Made by a program: the position numbers and the translations under genes
Assembly (NCBI GenBank): GCA_964386865.1
Contig: CAYLUN010000005.1
Location: forward strand, 62,001 to 126,000
Reading direction: 5' to 3'
DNA: 64,000 bases
Origin: CAYLUN01 sp964386865
GTDB lineage: Bacteria > Verrucomicrobiota > Kiritimatiellia > RFP12 > UBA1067
Shown: positions 16,021 through 23,718 of the stretch, in pieces
Position numbering within the stretch: position 1 is the first letter of the stretch
Layout of the letters: each line of letters opens with the position of its first letter
The notes under the pieces: model-generated
Database searches by the model: none
Told to the model about the DNA's origin: nothing
Seen by the model: only the letters and a program-made list of their open reading frames with translations

Positions 16021-16971
16021 ATGCCGGGGAAAAAGGGAATGGACGGAATTGACCGAATGATGGATATTATTGACTTCATGAAACCGGTGCCCTTCCTCTC
16101 CAAACAAGTCGTGTCGGGCGAGTACTACTTTCTCAATCTGAATCCGGCGAAGGGCTCGCCCGGAACCGTGGTGTGCGGCGGGCTGGAGCGCTGTGACCCG
16201 CACTACCGCATCGCCCGCAACCGCTTCAAGTACCACTCCATCGAGTATGTGGCCGCTGGCGCGGGCGAGCTGGTCACGAGCGGCCACCGGTTTCCCTTGC
16301 GGCCGGGAGCGCTCTTCTACTACAGCCCGGCGGTTCGCCACGAGATCACGACCGACGCCCGGCAGCCGCTGGTCAAGTACTTCGTGGATTTCTGCGGGTC
16401 GCGCTTCACCCGGCTGCTGGCAGGGCACCCGCTGGCCACTCACGAGCCTTGCTACGTGGGGACGGCGCTCCGGCTGGACGACCTTTTCGCGGCGCTGCAG
16501 CGGGCCGGGCGTGGCACGGGCGCGCGCAGCCAGAGCCTGTGCGACTGCCTGCTGGAGCTGCTGATCCTCCAGGTGGCGGAGCACGCGCTTTCGCAGGACG
16601 ACGCCGAGTCGCCCGCCCAGCACACCTACCAGCGGAGCCGAGATCTGATCGACGCGCAGCACCAGGCCCTGCACTCGCTGAAGGATGTGGCCGACGCGTG
16701 CCACGTCAACGCGACCTACCTCTGTCGGCTGTTCAAGCGCTACGGCTCGGAGTCGCCCTACCTGCTGCTGATCCGCCTGAAGATGCGCCACGCCGCCGAT
16801 CAGCTCAGCGGCTCACGGGCGCTGATCAAGCAGGTGGCCAAAGCCGCTGGCTTCTCCGATCCCTACCACTTCTCGCGCGTTTTCAAGAAGGTCTACGGCG
16901 TCTCTCCCCGCGCGTTTCTCGCGACCGCGCACCGGACGGAATCCGGCGCGGGCTCGCCGGATTCGGAATAG
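16021..16971 (+). CDS. AraC-family transcriptional regulator
   Basis: About 316 residues. The N-terminal half is a cupin-like sugar-sensing domain: YHSIEYVAAGAGELVTSGHR and LRPGALFYYSPAVRHE. The last 100 residues are the double helix-turn-helix of the AraC/XylS family: SLKDVADACHVNATYLCRLF, then LLIRLKMRHAADQL and IKQVAKAAGFSDPYHFSRVF. It is divergent from the aldo/keto reductase operon and is the likely activator of that glycan-use cluster. The start is uncertain. ATGs at 16021, 16039, 16057 and 16078 are in frame with no clear ribosome binding site. The first 19 codons are made of a simple ATGGA/ATTGA repeat, so 16078 may be the true start. Confidence 0.85.
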   Translation: MPGKKGMDGIDRMMDIIDFMKPVPFLSKQVVSGEYYFLNLNPAKGSPGTVVCGGLERCDPHYRIARNRFKYHSIEYVAAGAGELVTSGHRFPLRPGALFYYSPAVRHEITTDARQPLVKYFVDFCGSRFTRLLAGHPLATHEPCYVGTALRLDDLFAALQRAGRGTGARSQSLCDCLLELLILQVAEHALSQDDAESPAQHTYQRSRDLIDAQHQALHSLKDVADACHVNATYLCRLFKRYGSESPYLLLIRLKMRHAADQLSGSRALIKQVAKAAGFSDPYHFSRVFKKVYGVSPRAFLATAHRTESGAGSPDSE

Positions 16972-17004
16972 CCAAGCGCGGCCGATTCTGCCAAAATAGG
17001 CCTC

Positions 17005-17024
17005 CACAACCGAAAGGGGTTGTG
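17005..17024 (+). terminator. hairpin after the AraC gene
   Basis: CACAACC and GGTTGTG form a 7-bp stem with loop GAAAGG, 34 nt after the AraC-family stop and 35 nt before the next gene. A weak T-rich stretch (GATTTC) follows. It may terminate the regulator transcript or attenuate read-through into the DUF1080 gene. Confidence 0.45.
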
Positions 17025-17058
17025 CGTGATTTCTGCAAATAACCTGGAGGACTGAGGC

Positions 17059-18207
17059 ATGAAGCAGTTGAAGACGGTGGCGGCGGCGATGGCCGCAGGA
17101 ACGGCGGCGTCAGCGGCGATGGCGGGACTTTACGGCGACACGCCGGACGCGCGGCACGCGTGGTCCGTGCACGACATGAACCGGCCGCGCCCGGCGGTCA
17201 TCGCGGTCGAGCCGGGCAAGGCGCCCTCCGACGCGGTCGTGCTGTTCGACGGCACCTCGCTGGACGCGTGGCGCTCGGGGCAGGACGAGGCGTGTAAGTG
17301 GAAGATCGTCGAGGGCGGCGCTCTGGAGGTCGTTCCCAAAACCGGCGAGATACACACCAAAGACTCGTTCGGCGACTGCCAGCTCCACCTCGAGTTCGCA
17401 ACGCCTGCCAAGGTCGAGGGCAGCAGCCAAGGCCGCGGCAACAGCGGCGTTTTCCTGATGGGCATGCACGAGGTGCAGGTGCTGGACTGCTTCGAGAACG
17501 AGACGTATGCCGACGGGCAGTGCTCCTCTGTTTACGGCGAGAACCCGCCGCTCGTGAACGCCTGCCGCAAGCCGGGCGAGTGGCAGACCTATGACATCGT
17601 GTTCCACCAGCCCATCTGGGACGGCGAGACGCTCAAGCGCCCCGGGACGGTGACGGTGATCCACAACGGCGTGTTGACGCAGGACCACTGGGAGTTCGAG
17701 GGCCTGAGCACGCACTGCCAGCGCAAGCCGCTGAAGCCGTACGCGAGCAAGCTGCCGCTGCGCCTCCAAGACCACGGCAACCCCATGCGCTTCCGCAACA
17801 TCTGGATCCGCGAGATCCCGTCGCGCTACGCCAACACGACTCATGGCGGCCCGGCGGCGAACGAGGCGGACGTGACCGCGCTGCGCCAGAAGACCGCGGC
17901 CAAGCTGTTTGAGGCGGCGAACCCGGCCGACCCGAGCAAGGTCGCCGCGCTGCACCGCCTGCTCGAGGTCATCGGCTACGACAAGGCGGACGCCTATCTG
18001 AAGCCGACCCAGGAGCTGGCGGACGCCTACCTAAAGGAGCTGGCCGGGCTGGACGCGCAGAAGCTGCAGGACCGCAAGGGCGACATCGTCGGCCTGCGCA
18101 ACGCCTGCAACGTGCTGACGCGCAACAAGGTGGTTCCCGAAGACTTCAAGCTGAAGGCGGAGCTCCAGCGCATCATCAGCGAGAACGGGCTTGAGAAGAA
18201 AAGGTAA
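17059..18207 (+). CDS. secreted DUF1080 protein with extra C-terminal helical domain
   Basis: A 382-residue protein, with signal peptide at residues 1-22 (AAGTAASAAMAG). The DUF1080 sandwich spans about 55-255: VVLFDGTSLDAWRS, CQLHLEFATP, RGNSGVFLMGMHEVQVLDCF, GEWQTYDIVFHQPIWDG and LRLQDHGNPMRFRNIWIREI. The C-terminal 110 residues are helical, rich in Ala/Leu/Lys, and I do not recognise them. GGAGG lies 10 nt before the ATG. It may hydrolyse 3-keto-glycosides, like the smaller protein encoded at 4964. It follows the AraC gene by 87 nt on the same strand. Confidence 0.85.
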   Translation: MKQLKTVAAAMAAGTAASAAMAGLYGDTPDARHAWSVHDMNRPRPAVIAVEPGKAPSDAVVLFDGTSLDAWRSGQDEACKWKIVEGGALEVVPKTGEIHTKDSFGDCQLHLEFATPAKVEGSSQGRGNSGVFLMGMHEVQVLDCFENETYADGQCSSVYGENPPLVNACRKPGEWQTYDIVFHQPIWDGETLKRPGTVTVIHNGVLTQDHWEFEGLSTHCQRKPLKPYASKLPLRLQDHGNPMRFRNIWIREIPSRYANTTHGGPAANEADVTALRQKTAAKLFEAANPADPSKVAALHRLLEVIGYDKADAYLKPTQELADAYLKELAGLDAQKLQDRKGDIVGLRNACNVLTRNKVVPEDFKLKAELQRIISENGLEKKR

Positions 18208-18218
18208 ATAGGCTGCAG

Positions 18219-18257
18219 GCTGTTAGGCGGTTAGGTTCGGCGCAACCGTCTAACAGC
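18219..18257. terminator. 14-bp-stem hairpin between convergent genes
   Basis: GCTGTTAGGCGGTT pairs with AACCGTCTAACAGC (one G-T pair) around an 11-nt loop. It lies 12 nt after the DUF1080 stop and 26 nt before the convergent YjbQ stop, so it could end transcription from both sides. No T-tract is present on either strand. It may instead be a mobile palindromic repeat. Confidence 0.55.
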
Positions 18258-18282
18258 GTAAACTGCCAGACCCCTTTCGGAA

Positions 18283-18669
18283 TCATTTCACCCACACCCG
18301 GCGCGTGCGGGGGCCGTCGAACTCGCAGAGGAAGATGCCCTGCCACACGCCGAGCTGGAGGTGGCCGCATGCCACAAGCACGTCGACGGAGCTGCCCATC
18401 AGCGACGCCTTGACGTGCGCGGCCGAGTTGCCCTCGGCGTGCGCGTAGAAGGGCTGTTTCCACGGCACAGCGGCGTCGAGTTGGCGCAGCATGTCGGCCG
18501 CCACGTCGGAGTCCGCCTTTTCGTTCAGCGTCAGCCCGCAGGTCGTGTGAGGGGCGAAGACCGTGACGACGTCTTCGTCGATGCCCAGTTCCTTAACCGC
18601 CTGCTGCACCTGCTCGGTGATGTTGACGAACTGGTCGCGCGACCGGGTCATCACCTCAAAGTACTTCAT
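18283..18669 (-). CDS. YjbQ/UPF0047 family protein, copy 2
   Basis: A 128-residue single-domain protein of the YjbQ (UPF0047) family, some members of which show weak thiamine-phosphate synthase activity; the cellular role is not settled. The signature is intact: FAPHTTCGLTLNE, HAEGNSAAHVKASLMGSS and LQLGVWQGIFLCEFDGPR, with conserved His, Cys, Asn and Glu. It is 35 nt downstream of a second, ungapped paralogue; I count 86 identical residues of 128. Both probably use the promoter upstream of the first copy. Confidence 0.9.
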   Translation of the reverse strand: MKYFEVMTRSRDQFVNITEQVQQAVKELGIDEDVVTVFAPHTTCGLTLNEKADSDVAADMLRQLDAAVPWKQPFYAHAEGNSAAHVKASLMGSSVDVLVACGHLQLGVWQGIFLCEFDGPRTRRVWVK

Positions 18670-18704
18670 GTCCCTTTCTCCTCACCTCCGACCGCTGCTT
18701 TCTC

Positions 18705-19091
18705 CTACTGCACCCACACGTGTCGGATGCGCGGCCCGTCAAACTCGCACAGGTAGATGCCCTGCCACATGCCGAGCTGGATGTTCCCGTAAGCCACGAT
18801 GACTTGAATGGACGAGCCGGTCAGCGACGTTTTGATGTGGGCGGCGGAGTTGCCGCCCGCATGCGCGTAGAAGGTCTGCCTCCAAGGAACCAGCGCGTCA
18901 AGCTGTTGAATCATGTCGGAGACCACGTCCGGGTCTTCGTTCTCGTTGACCGTAACGCCACAGGTGGTGTGCGGGGTGAAGACGGTGATCACGCCGTCCG
19001 TGATCCCCAGCTCACCAGCCGCCTTCTGTACCTGATCCGTGATGTTCACGAACTGGTCGTGCGTATGCGTTTGAACGTCAAAGGATTTCAT
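18705..19091 (-). CDS. YjbQ/UPF0047 family protein, copy 1
   Basis: A 128-residue paralogue of the downstream gene, with FTPHTTCGVTVNE, HAGGNSAAHIKTSLTGSS and IQLGMWQGIYLCEFDGPR. AAAGGAGG sits a few bases before the ATG. It is the first gene of a two-gene tandem duplication driven by a good sigma-70-type promoter at 19135-19163. Its divergence from copy 2 (about one third of positions) suggests an old duplication with both copies retained. Function as for the family: unknown or thiamine-phosphate related. Confidence 0.9.
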   Translation of the reverse strand: MKSFDVQTHTHDQFVNITDQVQKAAGELGITDGVITVFTPHTTCGVTVNENEDPDVVSDMIQQLDALVPWRQTFYAHAGGNSAAHIKTSLTGSSIQVIVAYGNIQLGMWQGIYLCEFDGPRIRHVWVQ

Positions 19092-19134
19092 AACCTAACC
19101 TCCTTTCGCTACGCCCCTCGCTCAGTCTGCCAAC

Positions 19135-19163
19135 AGTATACCGAGTTCGTTCCTCAATCACAA
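19135..19163 (-). promoter_or_regulatory. sigma-70-type promoter for the YjbQ pair
   Basis: On the minus strand: TTGTGA (complement of 19158-19163), 17-nt spacer, TATACT (complement of 19135-19140). The -10 ends 44 nt before the start codon of the first YjbQ gene. Confidence 0.7.
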
Positions 19164-19185
19164 GGTGAAACCACCCCCGTCGCGC

Positions 19186-19214
19186 TTCCCTCGGGAGGCG
19201 CAGATGCGTATAAT
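19186..19214 (+). promoter_or_regulatory. possible promoter for the beta-helix/sulfatase operon
   Basis: A perfect TATAAT at 19209-19214 with only a poor -35 (TTCCCT at 19186-19191, 17-nt spacer). It lies 57 nt before the start of the beta-helix gene and is divergent from the YjbQ promoter. The weak -35 suggests an activator or an alternative sigma factor. Confidence 0.5.
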
Positions 19215-19271
19215 GACGCGCAGACGATGACGACGGCTGGCGTCGCCACGGGGTTCGCAAAGGGGAGGCCG

Positions 19272-22229
19272 ATGAAAATTCTAGCGAGGAGTGCGTGCGC
19301 GTGGGCGGGTGCGGTTTCGTTGGCCGCGGCTGCGCCGGCTGCACCCATCGGCGTGACGCCGCCGGGCGGCGCCTTTGAGCTGCCCGCGCGGGAAGCCTCG
19401 GACGGAGCGCCGCAGATCTACGAGCACAGCCAGGAGGCGGGGCCGGACGAGACGCTGTTCCTCGTGGGCACGAACCTGACGAAAGACGTCGCCGTGTGGG
19501 GCCACCACCCCGACAGCCCCGGCGGCCGCGCCGTGCCGGTCAAGCTGCAGCTCGCGACCTCCGGCTACTTGGCGTTCACCGTTCCCGACAGCGCGTACGA
19601 CGGCCCGATGGTCGTCGCGGTCAAGAACGCGGCGGGCTGCTCCGAGCCGGTCGTCATCAACGCGCCCCAGCCGTGGTGGTGCGCGCCGTCGACCGCCCGA
19701 CCGGGCATGCCGATCCGTATTTTCGGGCGCGGTCTCGCCTGTCGCCCCGACTTCCAGAAGGCCCACGTCTGGCTCGGCCAGCCCGGAGGCGAGGGCCGAT
19801 GGCTCGACGTCGACGAGCGCGAGAAGCACGCGCCTTACGCGATCACGGCCTACCTGCCGAAGACGCTTCGGCCCGGCACGCACGAGCTCTGGCTGCACGG
19901 CGGCCGCGGCGGCGAGTGGGGCTGGGGCGGCCCGCTGCTGATCGACGTGCGAGGGGAGAGGAAGCGGCCCAAGGCCGAGAAGGAGCTGAAGCCCGGCGAC
20001 GACGTGCAGAAGGCCCTCAGCGGAATGGGCGCGCGCGGAGGCGGGACCGTGCGGCTGGAGAGCGGCCGCTTTCCTTTCGTCGGCACGCTGAGGGTTCCCG
20101 CGAATGTGACGCTGAGCGGCGCGGGGCGGGAGGCGACCACGCTCGAGCTTCAGCCGAGCCCCGCAGCGGCTTTCGCGCGTCTGGAAGCGGTTGGCTGGAA
20201 CCTCGCGCCGGGCGGCATCCACACGCGCGGCGACTCGATGGCCTACGAGATCGACGTGCCGCAGGACGGCCGCTGGAACGTCTGGGTGCGCTACGCCACC
20301 GACATGTCGCCGTGGAAGCAGGTGGGCGTGAGCGGCAACTCGGCGATCCGCCTCGACGACGGCCCGTGGCTCGCGCTGGAAGATCTGCCCAACACAGGCG
20401 GCTTCGGCGCGTTCCGCTGGTCAAAATCCGCCGTCGTGGAGGCAAAGGCCGGCCGGCACGCGCTGGGCTGGCAGAACGTCAAGGGCGGCGGGCTTTCGCT
20501 GGACGCGTTCGCCCTCATGCTCGAGCCGGAGGCGGCCCCCACCGACAAGCCCTGGCCCACCAACAGCCCGTCGTGCGTCGTGATCCAAGGCGAGTCGTGC
20601 GAGCGCTTCTCGTGCAAAGAAGGAACCTTGCCGCGCTCCAGCCAGGCCGCCGTGTGGCTCTCCGGCGACGGGGCCGCCGTGGAAGACCTGAGGGTGCTGG
20701 GCAACGCGCAGGTCAATCAGGGGGTCGCCATCCGGGCGCGCGAGCACGCCGCCTGGCTGAGCGGCTGCCGCGTGGCCCGCGTCGACGTGGCGGACTGCGA
20801 GGGCAAGCAAGGCGAGAACTGCGGCGCATTCGTGCACAATCTGAGCGGAGGCGCGCTCTGCAACAACGCGCTGTGGGGGCGCACGCCGCTGTTTCTGTCA
20901 GGCGTGCGCGACACCGAGATTTCCGACAACCGGCTGGTGTCTGTGACCCGCTACGGCGGAAACGCGGAGGCGGCGATCCTCGGCCGCTGCGAGCCGGTCG
21001 AGCGGTGCGTGATCGAGGGCAACACCGTGGCGTCTCCGCCCGGCGCGGGCGCGGGCGGGCCGACGGCGCGCCGGCTCATCTGGCTGTCGACGGGCCACGG
21101 CTCGATCAGCCACAACTGGATTGCGCGCAACGGCGTCGAGGCCGCGGGTGCCGCCGGCCAGGCGCGCTTCGGCGGCGTGGCGGGCACGGACCAGAACGTG
21201 GGCGAGATGATCCTGTTCGAGGGCAACCACCGCACGATGTACTTCGGCCCGCTCGCGGGGGCGGACGCGCTGGGCGTGACCCTTCCTTCCAACCTGCCGC
21301 ACACGCCGGACGCGCGGCTCGGCAGCGTGAAGCGCGAGCAGCTCGCGCACGACGCGGACGGCCGCGAGACGCCCTTCTGGCCGCCGGCCGCCGACGACGG
21401 CTCGGACGAGCCGCCGCTGGGCGAGTACTATGTGACGGTCTTCGCGGGGCCGGGGCAGGGCCAGACGCGCCGGGTAGCCGGGCGAGCGGGCGAGCGGCTC
21501 GCCGTTGACCGCCCGTGGCGCGTCGCGCCGCAGGCGGGCTCGGTCGTGGCGGTCGGCACGATGTTCTACCGGAACCTGATCGTCGGCAACCGCACGCCGG
21601 ACGGCATGACGGGCGTGCAGCTCTGGATCTCGTGCGTGGAGAACGTGGTCGCGGGCAATACGGTCGAGCGCCAGCGCAAGCCCGGCCTCTTCTTCTACGC
21701 CAGCGGCACCACGCTCGCGTCGTCGATGCCGCGCACCTGGAACCGCGGGATCAGCCCGCTCTTCTGGAATCTCGCGGAGGGCAACCGGACCGACACCTGC
21801 AGCGACGGGGCGCTGGTCACAAGCGGCGACGCGCCGGGCCTGCCGGTCGAGTTCCCGCGCGCGCTGGGCACTGTGCTGCGCCACAACTCATTCGTCCAGT
21901 CGCGCCAGAACGGCGTGATCGTCACGAGCCGCAAGGCCGGGGCGGGCGTGGCAGACCGCTCCGCCTCGGTGGTCGGCACGGTGGTCGAGTTCAACGTCGT
22001 GCGCGACGCGCCGGTGGCCTACCACGTGGCGGAAAGCGCCGACGGCGTGGTGCTGCGGCGCAACCACGCCTACGCGTGGCAGCCGGTGAATAACGCAACA
22101 AATGTGGCCGTAGCCTTCCAGATCGACAGCCCGGCGAGCCGAATCGCGCTAGACGCGAACTCGGCCGAAGGCAAGAGCGGCACGAAGGACGCGACGATCA
22201 GCGAGCTGAAGAAGAGCTGGGAGAAGTAG
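19272..22229 (+). CDS. secreted right-handed parallel beta-helix protein with N-terminal IPT-like domains
   Basis: About 985 residues from ATG 19272, preceded by GGGGAGG; a longer upstream frame only shadows the YjbQ genes. It has a signal peptide (CAWAGAVSLAAAAPAAP). Residues 30-230 look like two IPT/TIG-type sandwiches (ETLFLVGTNLTKDVAVWG, GMPIRIFGRGLACRPDF). A pectate-lyase-type beta-helix begins at DDVQKALSGMGARGGGTVRL and is interrupted by a carbohydrate-binding-like sandwich (WNVWVRYATDMSPWKQVGV). It resumes with repeated turns such as NALWGRTPLFLSGVRDTEIS. A polysaccharide lyase or hydrolase role is likely, but I see no definite catalytic residues. It leads an operon with the sulfatase 27 nt downstream. 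Confidence 0.8.
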   Translation: MKILARSACAWAGAVSLAAAAPAAPIGVTPPGGAFELPAREASDGAPQIYEHSQEAGPDETLFLVGTNLTKDVAVWGHHPDSPGGRAVPVKLQLATSGYLAFTVPDSAYDGPMVVAVKNAAGCSEPVVINAPQPWWCAPSTARPGMPIRIFGRGLACRPDFQKAHVWLGQPGGEGRWLDVDEREKHAPYAITAYLPKTLRPGTHELWLHGGRGGEWGWGGPLLIDVRGERKRPKAEKELKPGDDVQKALSGMGARGGGTVRLESGRFPFVGTLRVPANVTLSGAGREATTLELQPSPAAAFARLEAVGWNLAPGGIHTRGDSMAYEIDVPQDGRWNVWVRYATDMSPWKQVGVSGNSAIRLDDGPWLALEDLPNTGGFGAFRWSKSAVVEAKAGRHALGWQNVKGGGLSLDAFALMLEPEAAPTDKPWPTNSPSCVVIQGESCERFSCKEGTLPRSSQAAVWLSGDGAAVEDLRVLGNAQVNQGVAIRAREHAAWLSGCRVARVDVADCEGKQGENCGAFVHNLSGGALCNNALWGRTPLFLSGVRDTEISDNRLVSVTRYGGNAEAAILGRCEPVERCVIEGNTVASPPGAGAGGPTARRLIWLSTGHGSISHNWIARNGVEAAGAAGQARFGGVAGTDQNVGEMILFEGNHRTMYFGPLAGADALGVTLPSNLPHTPDARLGSVKREQLAHDADGRETPFWPPAADDGSDEPPLGEYYVTVFAGPGQGQTRRVAGRAGERLAVDRPWRVAPQAGSVVAVGTMFYRNLIVGNRTPDGMTGVQLWISCVENVVAGNTVERQRKPGLFFYASGTTLASSMPRTWNRGISPLFWNLAEGNRTDTCSDGALVTSGDAPGLPVEFPRALGTVLRHNSFVQSRQNGVIVTSRKAGAGVADRSASVVGTVVEFNVVRDAPVAYHVAESADGVVLRRNHAYAWQPVNNATNVAVAFQIDSPASRIALDANSAEGKSGTKDATISELKKSWEK

Positions 22230-22256
22230 AGGCGACCGTGCCACAGGGAGAAACCA

Positions 22257-23708
22257 ATGACAGAGGCGAACACGATTGACCGGCGGCATTTTCTTGCGAC
22301 AACGGGCTCCGCAGCCGCGGGGCTCATGGCCGGCTGCGCGACGGGCGAGCGTGCCCGGGCGTGCCGCAGGAAACCCAACGTCGTGTTTGTGCTGGCGGAC
22401 CAGTGGCGGGCGCAGGCGTGCGGCTACGCGGGGGATCCGAACCTGCAGGGCAAGACGCCGCATCTGGACCGGCTGGCCGCCGAAAGCGCGGACTTCACGC
22501 ACGCGGTCTCGTGCTGCCCGGTCTGCACGCCCTACCGCGCGAGCCTGATCACGGGACAGTACCCGCTGACGCACGGGCTCTTCCTCAACGACGTCTGCCT
22601 CAGCACCCGCGCGACGTCGCTCGCGCAGGCTTACGCGCAGGCGGGCTACGACACGGCGTACATCGGCAAATGGCACCTCGACGGCCACGGCCGCAGCGCC
22701 TACATCCCGCCCGAGCGGCGACAGGGCTTTGACTATTGGAAAGTGCTCGAATGCACCCACGACTACAACCGCTCGCCCTACTACGCGGGGAACGATCCGA
22801 CGAAACGCCTCTGGGAAGGCTACGACGTGTTCGCCCAGACGCGTGACGCGCAGGCCTACATCGCGGAGCGAGCCAAGGCCACAAAGCCCTTCCTGCTGGT
22901 TCTCTCGTGGGGGCCGCCGCACAATCCCTACGAGACCGCGCCCGAGCCGTATAAGAAGATGTTTGACGCGGGGACGATCACGCTGCGGCCAAACGTGGCG
23001 GCGGAGAGCGGCGCCGCCCGCAAAGACCTGGCCGGCTACTACGCGCACATCGCCGCGCTGGACGCCTGCCTCGGCGGCTTGCTCAAGACGCTCGACGACG
23101 CCGGGATCCGCGACGACACGATCTTCGTCTTCACCTCCGACCACGGCGACATGCTCGGCTCGCACGGCATGATCCGCAAACAGAAGCCGTGGGACGAGGC
23201 AATCCGCGTGCCGCTGCTGGTGCGCTACCCCGCCGCGCAAAAGCGGGGGCGCAAGCTTGGCGCGCCCGTCAACACGCCCGACCTGATGCCGACGCTGCTG
23301 GGGCTGAGCGGCGTGGCGATCCCGGCTTCGGTGCAGGGCGAGGACTTTTCGGCGCAGGTGCGCGGCGCGGCCGCGCCTGCGGACAACCCGGTGCTCATCA
23401 CCTGTCCCACGCCCTTCGGCGAGTGGATTCGGGCGAAAGGCGGCCGCGAGTACCGCGGCGTGCGGACGGCGCGGCACACCTACGTGAGAGACCTGGGCGG
23501 GCCGTGGCTGCTGTACGACAACGAGGCGGATCCCTACCAGCTCGACAACCTCGTCAACAAGCCCGCGCACGCGGCGCTGCAGGCGCGGCTCGAGGGCGAA
23601 CTGCAGAAGCTGCTCACGAGAACGGGCGACGATTTCCAGCCCGGCCCAGCCTACATCGCCAAGTGGGGCTACGCGGTAGACGCCACCGGCACCGCGCCGA
23701 CCCAGTGA
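22257..23708 (+). CDS. secreted sulfatase (type I, Cys-type)
   Basis: A 483-residue sulfatase. The N-terminus has DRRHFLATTG and LMAGC, a twin-arginine-like signal with a possible lipobox, so it may be an anchored lipoprotein. The active-site signature CTPYRASLITG is near residue 90, its Cys to be converted to formylglycine. Other family blocks are PNVVFVLADQWR (metal-binding Asp), YIGKWHLDG, and FTSDHGDMLGSHGM near 300. It removes sulfate esters from glycans. It sits 27 nt after the beta-helix gene and 10 nt before the UbiA gene. No formylglycine-generating enzyme with active-site cysteines is encoded in this window, so maturation depends on a gene elsewhere. Confidence 0.93.
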   Translation: MTEANTIDRRHFLATTGSAAAGLMAGCATGERARACRRKPNVVFVLADQWRAQACGYAGDPNLQGKTPHLDRLAAESADFTHAVSCCPVCTPYRASLITGQYPLTHGLFLNDVCLSTRATSLAQAYAQAGYDTAYIGKWHLDGHGRSAYIPPERRQGFDYWKVLECTHDYNRSPYYAGNDPTKRLWEGYDVFAQTRDAQAYIAERAKATKPFLLVLSWGPPHNPYETAPEPYKKMFDAGTITLRPNVAAESGAARKDLAGYYAHIAALDACLGGLLKTLDDAGIRDDTIFVFTSDHGDMLGSHGMIRKQKPWDEAIRVPLLVRYPAAQKRGRKLGAPVNTPDLMPTLLGLSGVAIPASVQGEDFSAQVRGAAAPADNPVLITCPTPFGEWIRAKGGREYRGVRTARHTYVRDLGGPWLLYDNEADPYQLDNLVNKPAHAALQARLEGELQKLLTRTGDDFQPGPAYIAKWGYAVDATGTAPTQ

Positions 23709-23718
23709 GGACGCCAAC

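Noticed and set aside
18720..19271. Possible long N-terminal extension of the beta-helix protein
   Set aside because: The upstream part is antisense to a YjbQ gene. A signal peptide with a strong ribosome binding site starts at 19272.
19496..21508. 670-codon alternate frame inside the beta-helix gene
   Set aside because: It is extremely Arg/Ala/Gly-rich, typical of a third-position shadow in high-GC sequence. The main frame has a signal peptide and domain structure.
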